From positions 1 to 26,244 of IMG/VR virus record IMGVR_UViG_3300031227_000360: a stretch of DNA of 26,244 nucleotides. The stretch is one strand, 5' to 3'. The position numbers and the translations under genes were made by a program. Numbering within the stretch: position 1 is the stretch's first letter; every line of letters begins with the position of its first letter. This DNA is from a virus. Below, in pieces: positions 6,272-11,802 of this stretch. Below the pieces are notes generated by a model. It searched no databases. It had not been told where the DNA came from and saw only the letters and a program-made list of their open reading frames with translations.

Positions 6272-6304
6272 TAGTGTATAGTGTGGATAAGTTATGATAA
6301 GCAA

Positions 6305-6544
6305 TTATAATTTATCTGTTTCAAAAACCCATGCCCCTACATAAATAAAAGGATATTTTTCGTAGTTTATATTCTTTTTACAGAATTTAGCAATTCCTCT
6401 ACATAGTTTTATCGGGCAAGGATCTTCTATACTGCTTGATACAATAGACAAAAATCCCTCTTCTTCGTTGTGTTCATCTAAAAAAAATCGTTCAGTATTA
6501 AAACAATGGTAATGTTTTATAAGTTTTTCGTTTAGAGTTTCCAT
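6305..6544 (-). CDS. Hypothetical protein, 79 aa
   Basis: Begins METLNEKLIKHYHCFNTERF and ends YVGAWVFETDKL. Unrecognised. It lies between the promoter at 6243 and the palindromic repeat at 6553, so it is read from promoters farther upstream. No Shine-Dalgarno sequence. Confidence 0.55.
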   Translation of the reverse strand: METLNEKLIKHYHCFNTERFFLDEHNEEEGFLSIVSSSIEDPCPIKLCRGIAKFCKKNINYEKYPFIYVGAWVFETDKL

Positions 6545-6552
6545 ATTGTTTT

Positions 6553-6622
6553 TTATTTATTAGCGGTTAGCATAAATTCCCTTGCGTAGTGCGTGGGTAT
6601 TTATGCGTTTCCGTCAATAAAC
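6553..6622. repeat. Diverged copy (sixth) of the TTATTTATT palindrome family
   Basis: The outer arms TTATTTATT and AATAAACAA and the unpaired AG/TC pair match the array at 8.6-9.6 kb. The inside differs: GCATAAATTCCC pairs with GGGTATTTATGC (11 of 12). It sits just upstream of the start at 6544. The stretch 6623-6717 that follows has an AGATAAC/GTTATCT inverted repeat (about 6690-6718) and no gene. Confidence 0.6.
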
Positions 6623-6717
6623 AAAATGCTTATTGAAAGGATAGAAAGGATACTGGCGTTTTTTACTCCTGCCTGTGTCGGCTTTATAGAGATAACTTGT
6701 CTTTAAGGCGTGTTATC

Positions 6718-7152
6718 TTATGCCACCAGTATTTTATTTTTGTATTTTTGTTGGCTTTTTTTTATGGCCTCTTTTCTGTGGATCGGGCAATACAGGCCAT
6801 ATCTCGGCAACATCTTTTTACATTTTATACAGTAAAATGTTTTGCGGGTGTCTATTCTTAATCCCAGTTTTTTCTTTTTTGCCCTCCAATTTCTTGTAGC
6901 TTTGGTTAGCTGTTCTCGGTTATAATATTTTTTCCAATGCTTGGTTTTGCGATTATGTTCTTGTAATGCTTTTAGGCGTTCGGGATATAAAATGAAGATA
7001 ATCAGTCGGCGGGACACGCCAAAAAATTCGGCTGTTTGCCGTTGGCTTTTTAATTCCTTGTATTTTGCCCTCACTTCCTTGTGCTGTTCGGGCATTATTT
7101 TCCGCCGTCCGTCTTGTTGTGGCGTGAATTTGTGGTATTTTTCGTTTCCCAT
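6718..7152 (-). CDS. Helix-turn-helix plus zinc-ribbon phage protein, 144 aa
   Basis: Begins MGNEKYHKFTPQQDGRRKIM. Residues about 33-56 (SQRQTAEFFGVSRRLIIFIL) form a helix-turn-helix. A basic linker with YYNREQLTKATRNWRAKKKK follows, then a C-terminal CIKC ... YCPIH ribbon. The architecture matches a widespread family of small phage DNA-binding proteins without assigned function. The leader contains AAGGAACTCC from the repeat module at 7159-7195. Confidence 0.65.
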   Translation of the reverse strand: MGNEKYHKFTPQQDGRRKIMPEQHKEVRAKYKELKSQRQTAEFFGVSRRLIIFILYPERLKALQEHNRKTKHWKKYYNREQLTKATRNWRAKKKKLGLRIDTRKTFYCIKCKKMLPRYGLYCPIHRKEAIKKSQQKYKNKILVA

Positions 7153-7199
7153 ATAAAAGTTTTTAGGAGTTCCTTAATCGCCCCGCAAGGTGTTATTAG

Positions 7200-7538
7200 T
7201 TATTGGATATATGATATATCCTCTCTAAAACTAAATCCCTCTTCCATTGTTATATTTTTAATGTTAGCCATATTAGCATATCGGTTAAAATGTTCAACAA
7301 TAATATCAAGCATTAGTTTTTTGTTTTTATAGATAACAGTTTCGCCAGACATATCATATTCTTCCATTGTAAAGGGTATGTCATAAATTGCCATACTATC
7401 GGGTAATTTTTCTTTTGTGGTGATAAAATTTTCAAAGTCGGCAAAGGTTTTAAATTTTTTTTCGCAAATATTCAAAAGTTTTTGACTTTTTCTATATTTA
7501 TGTTCTTGTTTGTATAGTTTAAGTCCTAATAAATTCAT
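7200..7538 (-). CDS. Hypothetical protein, 112 aa
   Basis: Begins MNLLGLKLYKQEHKYRKSQK. It contains a LPDSMAIYDIPFTMEEYDMS stretch and ends EGFSFREDISYIQ. No family recognised. ATG is preceded by GAAAGGATTAAACAA, a good Shine-Dalgarno match within the repeat module, which supports this start. Confidence 0.65.
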   Translation of the reverse strand: MNLLGLKLYKQEHKYRKSQKLLNICEKKFKTFADFENFITTKEKLPDSMAIYDIPFTMEEYDMSGETVIYKNKKLMLDIIVEHFNRYANMANIKNITMEEGFSFREDISYIQ

Positions 7539-7662
7539 TTGTTTAATCCTTTCAATCCTTGCGGAGTGATTAAGAAGTTCCTGTTGTTATCCCGTCAAAA
7601 CTCCTCTATTTCCTTATATAAATTTTTAGGAGTTCCTTAATCGCCCCGCAAGGCGTTATGAA

Positions 7663-7977
7663 TTAAAATATTTCATATTCTAAATTGTTTTCGTATTCTA
7701 TTAAATTGATTATAAACTTATCTTTTTTTGTTAAGGGTGAGATTTTAGTGTCTTTTGGAACTATTATAATTTTATAATTAGTTTTAAGATTATAGGGCTT
7801 ATAATTATCGCTAAACATACCACCAGCCAGTTTACTTTTTCTTTCTTTGGCTATTGTTCTTGCCTTTCGTTCTGCTTCATCAATGCTTATTTTATCATTC
7901 ATCAAAACACGATAAATAATAAAATGCTCTTGGTCATTGATTAGTTTAGTTTTGTTATCATAAAAATAGTAAAACAT
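7663..7977 (-). CDS. Hypothetical protein, 104 aa
   Basis: Begins MFYYFYDNKTKLINDQEHFI. It has the charged helix DEAERKARTIAKERKSKL and then strand-like segments (YKIIIVPKD). Unrecognised. GAAAGGATAAAAAATCT before the ATG is a Shine-Dalgarno match supplied by the repeated leader. Confidence 0.65.
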   Translation of the reverse strand: MFYYFYDNKTKLINDQEHFIIYRVLMNDKISIDEAERKARTIAKERKSKLAGGMFSDNYKPYNLKTNYKIIIVPKDTKISPLTKKDKFIINLIEYENNLEYEIF

Positions 7978-8036
7978 AGATTTTTTATCCTTTCATTCCT
8001 TGCGAAGTGATTAAGAAGTTCCTGTTATCCCGTCAA

Positions 8037-8054
8037 AACTCCTCATAAGGAGTT
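8037..8054 (-). terminator. Hairpin after the 8053-8520 gene
   Basis: AACTCCT and AGGAGTT form a 7-bp stem with a 4-base loop overlapping the stop codon. On the - strand a short TTTT follows before GACGGG. It may act as a weak terminator or attenuator inside the repeat module. Confidence 0.45.
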
Positions 8055-8520
8055 ATTTATTATTAGTTAAGTATTTTAAAAATACATCTTTTGCTAAATT
8101 ATATACCTCACACTTGGCAATATATTGAGCCATAGCAAGTAAATCAAAGCCGTTTTTAAATTCGCCAAACTCTTGTAATGCTTGTGTAATATAATCAACA
8201 TTTATATTATTAGAATTTAACCAGTTTGTAAGTTGAGAAGTGTAGGGATCGGCTTCCAGTTCGTCAGTTATTGAGTCAAAATCTTCTATGATTTTAATTG
8301 CTTCATTAATACTTTTAGCGTCTGTTATGGCGTCATTCATTAAATCAAAAGCATAATCAGAGTTATCATAATAGAAGTTATCTATTTCAAAATCATTTTT
8401 AAAAAATAAATCTTTTAACTCGGTGGGCATATTATCATCAAAAATAGTTATGGTGTCCTCGCCTTTTTTAGTTGTGGTAAAAGATTTTGACAATATGTCT
8501 TTTACATTTATTATGTCCAT
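8053..8520 (-). CDS. Hypothetical acidic protein, 155 aa
   Basis: Begins MDIINVKDILSKSFTTTKKG. It is strongly acidic and mostly helical (DYAFDLMNDAITDAKSINEA), ending KDVFLKYLTNNK. The acidity resembles DNA-mimic anti-restriction proteins, but no ArdA or Ocr motif is recognised, so this is only a speculation. GAAAGGATTAAAAC before ATG supports the start. Inverted repeat copies (8024-8044 and 8545-8565) flank the gene. Confidence 0.65.
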   Translation of the reverse strand: MDIINVKDILSKSFTTTKKGEDTITIFDDNMPTELKDLFFKNDFEIDNFYYDNSDYAFDLMNDAITDAKSINEAIKIIEDFDSITDELEADPYTSQLTNWLNSNNINVDYITQALQEFGEFKNGFDLLAMAQYIAKCEVYNLAKDVFLKYLTNNK

Positions 8521-8590
8521 AGTTTTAATCCTTTCAGTCCTTGCGAGGAGTTTTTACGGGATAACATTATTGTAAATTGTCAACGAACTT

Positions 8591-8637
8591 TTATTTATTA
8601 GCTTAACCGCTAAAAAAGCAGTTAAGTCAATAAACAA
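8591..8637. repeat. Palindromic cassette repeat, copy 1 (diverged)
   Basis: TTATTTATTAGCTTAACCGC ... GCAGTTAAGTCAATAAACAA: the arms pair over about 18 positions around a short A-rich loop, with the unpaired AG opposite TC kept. It lies just downstream of the stop of the gene at 8639-8761. Confidence 0.75.
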
Positions 8638-8638
8638 A

Positions 8639-8761
8639 TTAAATCAAGTCAGCAATGGCAATGTATTCTCTTATCTTTTGCCAAAAACTATTTTTTTGAC
8701 AGTTGTCAGCGGATAAGAGTTTATCTTGCCATAGTCCAAAAAAGGTTTTTTTGAGGTTCAT
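8639..8761 (-). CDS. Cassette gene: 40-aa peptide
   Basis: Begins MNLKKTFFGLWQDKLLSADN and ends REYIAIADLI. A small basic/aromatic N-terminus is followed by a helical tail. It fits exactly between palindrome copies 1 and 2, with the stop two bases from copy 1 and the ATG 11 bases from copy 2. Unrecognised; it is supported by the regular cassette layout and an intact frame. Confidence 0.5.
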   Translation of the reverse strand: MNLKKTFFGLWQDKLLSADNCQKNSFWQKIREYIAIADLI

Positions 8762-8772
8762 TGTCTTTTTGA

Positions 8773-8826
8773 TTATTTATTAGCTTAACCGCTATAAGAG
8801 AGAAGCGATCAAGTCAGCAAATAATA
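8773..8826. repeat. Palindromic cassette repeat, copy 2 (diverged)
   Basis: TTATTTATTAGCTTAACCGC ... GCGATCAAGTCAGCAAATAA. It has the same outer design as copies 3-5 with substitutions in loop and right arm. It lies between the cassette genes at 8639 and 8834. Confidence 0.75.
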
Positions 8827-8833
8827 AAATGTA

Positions 8834-8968
8834 TTATCTTGTCGCCATTTTACTTGCTTGTTTAACTGTTTCAAAGTCCATTTTTTTTAGTTCGTCCATT
8901 GTTATTCTGTTTTCTTTTCTTGTGCCAAAATAGCGGTTCACCGCTTTTAGGGTTTTAGTGTTATACAT
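8834..8968 (-). CDS. Cassette gene: 44-aa peptide
   Basis: Begins MYNTKTLKAVNRYFGTRKEN and ends FETVKQASKMATR. Basic and helical; it might bind nucleic acid. The leader contains CATACTAACTATCCACT before ATG, a weak echo of the TAAC leaders. The stretch 8969-9062 upstream holds no gene; it carries GGGCGTTGTTTTTTGGCTAA, also found in similar form at 11046-11065. Confidence 0.5.
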   Translation of the reverse strand: MYNTKTLKAVNRYFGTRKENRITMDELKKMDFETVKQASKMATR

Positions 8969-9062
8969 AGTGGATAGTTAGTATGTTTTTTAATTTTTAA
9001 GGCGTTAAAGGCGAGTTTTGGGCGTTGTTTTTTGGCTAAACTTCGTGAGTGTTGTTTTTTTG

Positions 9063-9116
9063 TTATTTATTAGCTTAACCGCAATTTATAAGAAAAGCGG
9101 TCAAGTCAATAAATAA
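9063..9116. repeat. Palindromic cassette repeat, copy 3
   Basis: Arms TTATTTATTAGCTTAACCGC and GCGGTCAAGTCAATAAATAA around loop AATTTATAAGAAAA; identical over all 54 bases to copies 4 and 5. The arms pair at 18 of 20 positions, the AG/TC positions being the unpaired ones. Confidence 0.9.
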
Positions 9117-9117
9117 A

Positions 9118-9291
9118 TTATACTATTGTCAACTCGGCGTCTTTTTCAATATTCCCGTCTATTCGGACGACATATTTTGTCTTGTCGTTTAAAACTCCCT
9201 CTTTGCCATTTTTGCCGTTGTATTCCCATTTTTTATAAGTGTTTGTTAAATACTCCGCCCCGCCGTCAGTTTTGTGGTGATATAGTTTCAT
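9118..9291 (-). CDS. Cassette gene: 57-aa hypothetical protein
   Basis: Begins MKLYHHKTDGGAEYLTNTYK and ends GNIEKDAELTIV. Alternating polar and hydrophobic residues (EGVLNDKTKYVVRIDGNIE) suggest a small beta fold. The stop TAA lies one base after copy 3 and the start eight bases from copy 4. Codon composition is less AT-rich than its neighbours, fitting independent acquisition (inference). Confidence 0.6.
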   Translation of the reverse strand: MKLYHHKTDGGAEYLTNTYKKWEYNGKNGKEGVLNDKTKYVVRIDGNIEKDAELTIV

Positions 9292-9299
9292 AATGGTTA

Positions 9300-9353
9300 T
9301 TATTTATTAGCTTAACCGCAATTTATAAGAAAAGCGGTCAAGTCAATAAATAA
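9300..9353. repeat. Palindromic cassette repeat, copy 4
   Basis: Identical to copies 3 and 5 over 54 bases. It lies directly between cassette genes 9118-9291 and 9354-9521; the stop codon of the latter abuts it. Confidence 0.9.
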
Positions 9354-9521
9354 TTATTCAGTTTCAATATAAGAGTTATAACAGTCAATTCTATTTACTA
9401 TTTTTGTTTCGTCCATATCCTCTCCGCTTTTTATTGTCGCTTCAAACATTTTATAAATCCAATTACTTAATGGCGTTGACATTTTGCCATAATCGTTATG
9501 TTCAAAATATACAATATCCAT
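9354..9521 (-). CDS. Cassette gene: 55-aa hypothetical protein
   Basis: Begins MDIVYFEHNDYGKMSTPLSN and ends DCYNSYIETE. Acidic, with no recognised domain. Its stop directly abuts copy 4 and its start is nine bases from copy 5, leaving no room for a separate promoter. Confidence 0.6.
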   Translation of the reverse strand: MDIVYFEHNDYGKMSTPLSNWIYKMFEATIKSGEDMDETKIVNRIDCYNSYIETE

Positions 9522-9530
9522 TTTATTGTA

Positions 9531-9584
9531 TTATTTATTAGCTTAACCGCAATTTATAAGAAAAGCGGTCAAGTCAATAAATAA
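9531..9584. repeat. Palindromic cassette repeat, copy 5
   Basis: Identical to copies 3 and 4 over 54 bases. It is the right-most copy; beyond it the gene at 9597-9788 ends 12 bases away. Confidence 0.9.
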
Positions 9585-9596
9585 AATTATCAAGTA

Positions 9597-9788
9597 TTAG
9601 TTATTAGTGTTTTTTTTAATAATTGCTTTTCTAAACTTATCAGCGTAAAAGTTTTGATTGTCTGTTTCAAAATATTTGATAAGTTTATTAGTGATATTAG
9701 TAATAGCGTCAACCTGTTCAGGCGTGGCCTCTTGGAGCTGTTCGCCTAAAATGTTGGCTATTGCTTCGTAGTGTTGGCGTGAGAACAT
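9597..9788 (-). CDS. Hypothetical protein, 63 aa
   Basis: Begins MFSRQHYEAIANILGEQLQE and ends RKAIIKKNTNN. Small and helical, with VDAITNITNKLIKYF in the middle. The opening pattern FSRQHYEAIANIL is one I have seen in short phage proteins of unknown function. It is the gene immediately upstream of the palindrome array. Confidence 0.65.
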   Translation of the reverse strand: MFSRQHYEAIANILGEQLQEATPEQVDAITNITNKLIKYFETDNQNFYADKFRKAIIKKNTNN

Positions 9789-9806
9789 AGTTTTATATGT
9801 TATTTA

Positions 9807-9977
9807 TTAAATTGTAAGATTTTTTTTGAGCCATTTTTCAGTTGATAATGGAGAATATTTTAGCGGGTCTTTGCCATTTTTAAAACATTTCCAACAGATA
9901 ATAGCTAATGGTGATTTTTCTTTTCCGCAGAGAATACAATTTTTTGTATGTCTTGCTTTTTGTTCTATTGTTGACAT
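9807..9977 (-). CDS. Zinc-ribbon protein, 56 aa
   Basis: From ATG at 9975-9977: MSTIEQKARHTKNCILCGKE and on, with CILC and CWKC knuckles. The frame is open upstream to an ATG at 10032-10034, but that extension is encoded mostly by a 26-base leader repeat (10001-10026) also present non-coding at 10415-10440. The downstream ATG also has the CATAAAACT leader seen at 3283, so the shorter form is preferred. Confidence 0.6.
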   Translation of the reverse strand: MSTIEQKARHTKNCILCGKEKSPLAIICWKCFKNGKDPLKYSPLSTEKWLKKNLTI

Positions 9978-10000
9978 AGTTTTATGATTATTATTGAAAG

Positions 10001-10026
10001 GGGCGGAGTTCCCGTCCTTTGATAAT
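10001..10026. repeat. 26-bp leader repeat, copy A
   Basis: GGGCGGAGTTCCCGTCC followed by TTTGATAAT; it recurs at 10415-10440 with one change. Both copies lie 20-50 bases upstream of a - strand start, which suggests a duplicated regulatory leader. Confidence 0.7.
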
Positions 10027-10048
10027 TTATCCATTTTAATTAATTAAA

Positions 10049-10366
10049 TTAGTTAATGATAATCGGAGTTGATTTTATTTCATAAACAGTTATCCAGTCC
10101 TGTTGATACCAGTTTTCAACGGGAGCGTGTGAATAATCAGAGTTTTTGAAGCAATAGATAAAGCCAATGTGTTGCGAGTGATTGTCTTTGTCGTCAATGT
10201 AGATTTTTGCTTTTTTACATTGATTATAGTTTTCTTTTAAAAACTCCTTAACTTCTTTGATAGTTTTAAAAGTTTTTGTGTTTTTATCAAATGTTTGATA
10301 TTTTTCTTTTTTGTTGTTTATGGCCTTGCTTGTCTTTATGATAAGCACTTCATAATATTTTTTCAT
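10049..10366 (-). CDS. Hypothetical protein, 105 aa
   Basis: Begins MKKYYEVLIIKTSKAINNKK. A strand, the helix TIKEVKEFLKENYNQCKKAK, a strand (IYIDDKDNHSQHIGFIYCF), then a WYQQDWITVYEI end. The pattern resembles a family of short phage proteins with a conserved tryptophan/tyrosine C-terminus; no function is known to me. Start supported by the repeat leader upstream. Confidence 0.65.
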   Translation of the reverse strand: MKKYYEVLIIKTSKAINNKKEKYQTFDKNTKTFKTIKEVKEFLKENYNQCKKAKIYIDDKDNHSQHIGFIYCFKNSDYSHAPVENWYQQDWITVYEIKSTPIIIN

Positions 10367-10414
10367 AAAAGGTATGTTTTATAAAATGAATAAATTGTCA
10401 AAAAGCAGAAAAAT

Positions 10415-10440
10415 GGGCGGAGTTTCCGTCCTTTGATAAT
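10415..10440. repeat. 26-bp leader repeat, copy B
   Basis: Second copy of the element at 10001-10026, 25 of 26 bases identical. It is preceded by AAAAAGCAGAAAAA, and a looser third relative (AGGGCAGAAAAACAGAGTTTC) is at 10671-10691. Confidence 0.65.
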
Positions 10441-10465
10441 CCAGCCACCTGTGTTATTAGAGTGT

Positions 10466-10633
10466 TTAATTATGTTGTAATTCTCTTTTAATTATCCACC
10501 AGTAAGGAGTATTAAAATAATCAGCTATATCTTGATATTGTTCGTCTGATAATTTTTTTGGGTTATAATTTAATTTTATATGATTTTTAGCTTTTTCTAT
10601 ATTTTTTGTGATAGTATTCGGTAGATTATTCAT
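10466..10633 (-). CDS. Hypothetical protein, 55 aa
   Basis: Begins MNNLPNTITKNIEKAKNHIK and ends YWWIIKRELQHN. A helical N-terminus is followed by a KLSDEQYQDIADYFNTPYWW segment. Unrecognised. It is the first gene of the left block downstream of the promoter at 10859-10887, with a leader of about 215 bases containing the 17-bp hairpin. Confidence 0.55.
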   Translation of the reverse strand: MNNLPNTITKNIEKAKNHIKLNYNPKKLSDEQYQDIADYFNTPYWWIIKRELQHN

Positions 10634-10738
10634 AATCTTTTATCTTTCTAAAAAGTGGTTGGATTGTCAAAGGGCAGAAAAACAGAGTTTCAGAGTTAAA
10701 AAGCATTTATCAATTTATTATATAATACGGCGGGAGCG

Positions 10739-10788
10739 GACAAGCCACAAAATAAACGGGGTTAAATCGTGTTATTTTGTGGCTTGTC
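10739..10788 (-). promoter_or_regulatory. 17-bp leader hairpin with a competing arm
   Basis: GACAAGCCACAAAATAA (10739-10755) pairs perfectly with TTATTTTGTGGCTTGTC (10772-10788) around a 16-base loop. AGCGGACAA (10735-10743) can instead pair with TTGTCCGCT (10809-10817), excluding the outer 5 bp. It lies in the 5' leader of the left block. No T run follows on the - strand, so it is not a simple terminator; an RNA switch, processing site or operator is possible. Confidence 0.7.
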
Positions 10789-10858
10789 TTGTCATTTTAA
10801 TTAAGCCATTGTCCGCTTGTCTGTTGGTTTATCGGTTCTTGGCTTGATTACTGCTTTC

Positions 10859-10887
10859 ATTATATCAAAAAAGAAGCTATAAGTCAA
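10859..10887 (-). promoter_or_regulatory. Near-perfect sigma70 promoter for the left block
   Basis: On the - strand: TTGACT (10887-10882), 17-base spacer, TATAAT (10864-10859). The upstream part ATAAGTTATCC ... TACACTATTGAC repeats the arrangement at the 6243 promoter. It probably drives the genes from 10633 leftward. Confidence 0.85.
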
Positions 10888-10926
10888 TAGTGTAACGGGG
10901 GATAACTTATGAATAAATCAATAAAA

Positions 10927-10946
10927 TAGCTAAAATTAGCTAAAAG
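10927..10946. repeat. Tandem 10-bp direct repeat TAGCTAAAAT
   Basis: TAGCTAAAAT and TAGCTAAAAG in direct tandem, one helical turn apart. A single copy lies at 11058-11067 and another tandem pair at 11449-11468. Candidate iterons or operator sites in the divergent control region. Confidence 0.6.
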
Positions 10947-11021
10947 TAATTAAATTAAATCTAAAATTAAGATATAAGAGTTTTTGATTATTGAGTTGAT
11001 AGTTTATACCCTTTCGTCAAT

Positions 11022-11044
11022 AGAATTGTTTATATCGCAATTCT
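11022..11044. repeat. Inverted repeat AGAATTG/CAATTCT
   Basis: A perfect 7-bp inverted repeat with a 9-base spacer in the non-coding divergent region; possibly a repressor site or a small hairpin. Confidence 0.5.
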
Positions 11045-11057
11045 GGGCGTTGCTTTT

Positions 11058-11067
11058 TAGCTAAAAT
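11058..11067. repeat. Single TAGCTAAAAT copy
   Basis: Exact match to the tandem repeats at 10927-10946, just before the broken HNH gene. Confidence 0.5.
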
Positions 11068-11091
11068 TAAAACTTATGTTATAATTTTAAT

Positions 11092-11366
11092 ATGATATAC
11101 AATAAGGGACAATTTTTTATATGGTCAAATTCAGAAGAGTTTAAGAGTAAAGAGTATTAAGAGAAGAGATAAAGAGTAAAAGAGTTGATTTTATTGCTTG
11201 TTATCATTATACTTGCCAGAGATGTTATCGTGTTTTTGACTTATCAAAATTAAGAATACATCATATAAATAAATTAAAAAATGGTAATAATTCAAATAAT
11301 TTAATGGTGGTCTGTAATGTTTGTCATAGATTTTTACATCAAGATATAAATATAAGATTATTTTAA
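11092..11366 (+). pseudogene. Frameshifted HNH endonuclease remnant
   Basis: From ATG 11092 the frame reads MIYNKGQFFIWSNSEEFKSK, then EY and TAA (11158-11160). In the next frame the sequence continues ...KSKRVDFIACYHYTCQRCYR, then RIHHINKLKNGNNSNNLMVV and CNVCHRFLHQDINIRLF to TAA at 11364-11366. CxxC, HHIN, the N-N spacing and CxxCHxxxH make a complete HNH/zinc core, so one gene split by a frameshift is the best reading. Stops in the downstream frame just before 11154 rule out an intact shorter gene with a normal N-terminus. TATAAT at 11080-11085 lies close before the ATG. Probably a dead homing endonuclease. Confidence 0.75.
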
Positions 11367-11448
11367 TTGTATATACAAGGCAGGTTATTAGTCATATACT
11401 CTTATAATATACATTAAGAGATGCTATTTTATTGTATAAGATGAATAA

Positions 11449-11468
11449 TGGCTAAAATAAGCTAAAAC
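11449..11468. repeat. Second tandem pair of the GCTAAAA 10-bp repeat
   Basis: TGGCTAAAAT followed by AAGCTAAAAC. Same 10-base phasing as at 10927-10946. Nearby are CTCTTA/TAAGAG (about 11398-11419) and the palindrome TTGTATATACAA (11367-11378). Confidence 0.55.
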
Positions 11469-11474
11469 ATAGCA

Positions 11475-11508
11475 GGGGACGGCGGGGGTATGGAATGGCA
11501 AGGGGGGG
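11475..11508 (+). other. G-rich tract, possible G-quadruplex
   Basis: G runs of 4, 5 and 7 within 34 bases (GGGG, GGGGG, GGGGGGG), followed by GGG at 11522 and a run of nine G at 11713-11721. This is exceptional in so AT-rich a genome. It could fold as a G-quadruplex or mark an origin or packaging region. Confidence 0.5.
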
Positions 11509-11575
11509 AGTGGTTCGTTTTGGGTGGTAAGAAATCGTGTATAATACTATATATGAACCTCATCCGCGTATTTTA

Positions 11576-11649
11576 CTCCACTACCCCTCCTTCTACCCTC
11601 CTTCTATCTTCTTTCTACCCCTCCTTCTATCCCCTCTATCCCCTTCCTT
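11576..11649 (+). repeat. Pyrimidine-only tract with CCTTCTA repeats
   Basis: About 74 bases of almost pure C/T, with CCCTCCTTCTA and CTACCCCTCCTTCTATCC recurring. Such tracts form H-DNA or easily unwound DNA and occur near origins; the role here is unknown. No gene is visible in 11367-11802. Confidence 0.6.
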
Positions 11650-11721
11650 AAACCAGTAAGTGGTAAGTGTAATAGGAATCCCATATTCCAAAAAATAAAA
11701 TTTTAAAATTTTGGGGGGGGG

Positions 11722-11775
11722 TTGACAAGTTAAATAACTATAGGATATAATGTTTATAGTAGTTCTTTATAGAAC
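11722..11775 (+). promoter_or_regulatory. Consensus sigma70 promoter plus operator-like inverted repeat
   Basis: TTGACA (11722-11727), 18-base spacer, TATAAT (11746-11751), both perfect. GTTCT-TTAT-AGAAC (11762-11775) follows at about the start of the transcript and could be an operator or a 5' hairpin. It drives the gene at 11803 and probably the following ones. Confidence 0.85.
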
Positions 11776-11802
11776 AGTGTCAAGTTAAGGAGAAGTTAAG
11801 TT

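Larger units (their letters stand above)
7159..8565 (-). repeat. Modular leader repeats around three consecutive genes
   Basis: A block TTAGGAGTTCCTTAATCGCC plus CCGCAAGG recurs at 7159-7187 and 7626-7654. A 21-base block beginning GTTATCCCGTCAAAACTCC occurs at 7586-7606 and 8024-8044, and inverted at 8545-8565 with one change. TCCTTGCG(G/A)AGTGATTAAG precedes it twice. In - strand sense the units give leaders ending in AAAGGAT, 7-12 bases before the ATGs at 7538, 7977 and 8520: proper Shine-Dalgarno sites, unlike the block at 2.9-5.8 kb. The gene at 8053-8520 is flanked by inverted copies. Confidence 0.75.

Noticed and set aside
6941-7332. Two + strand frames opposite the HTH/zinc gene
   Set aside because: Both are antisense shadows of - strand genes with clear domains and leaders.
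9063-9584. Three identical 54-bp repeats as a CRISPR array
   Set aside because: Intervals are 183 and 177 bases and each contains a complete gene; repeats are long palindromes and no cas genes are visible.
10608-10847. 79-codon + strand open frame
   Set aside because: It overlaps the start of a better-supported - strand gene, crosses the 17-bp hairpin, and its product has no protein-like pattern.
10801-10860. 19-codon leader peptide on the - strand starting MKAVIKPRTD
   Set aside because: Its ATG overlaps the -10 box of the promoter, so it would not be in the transcript.
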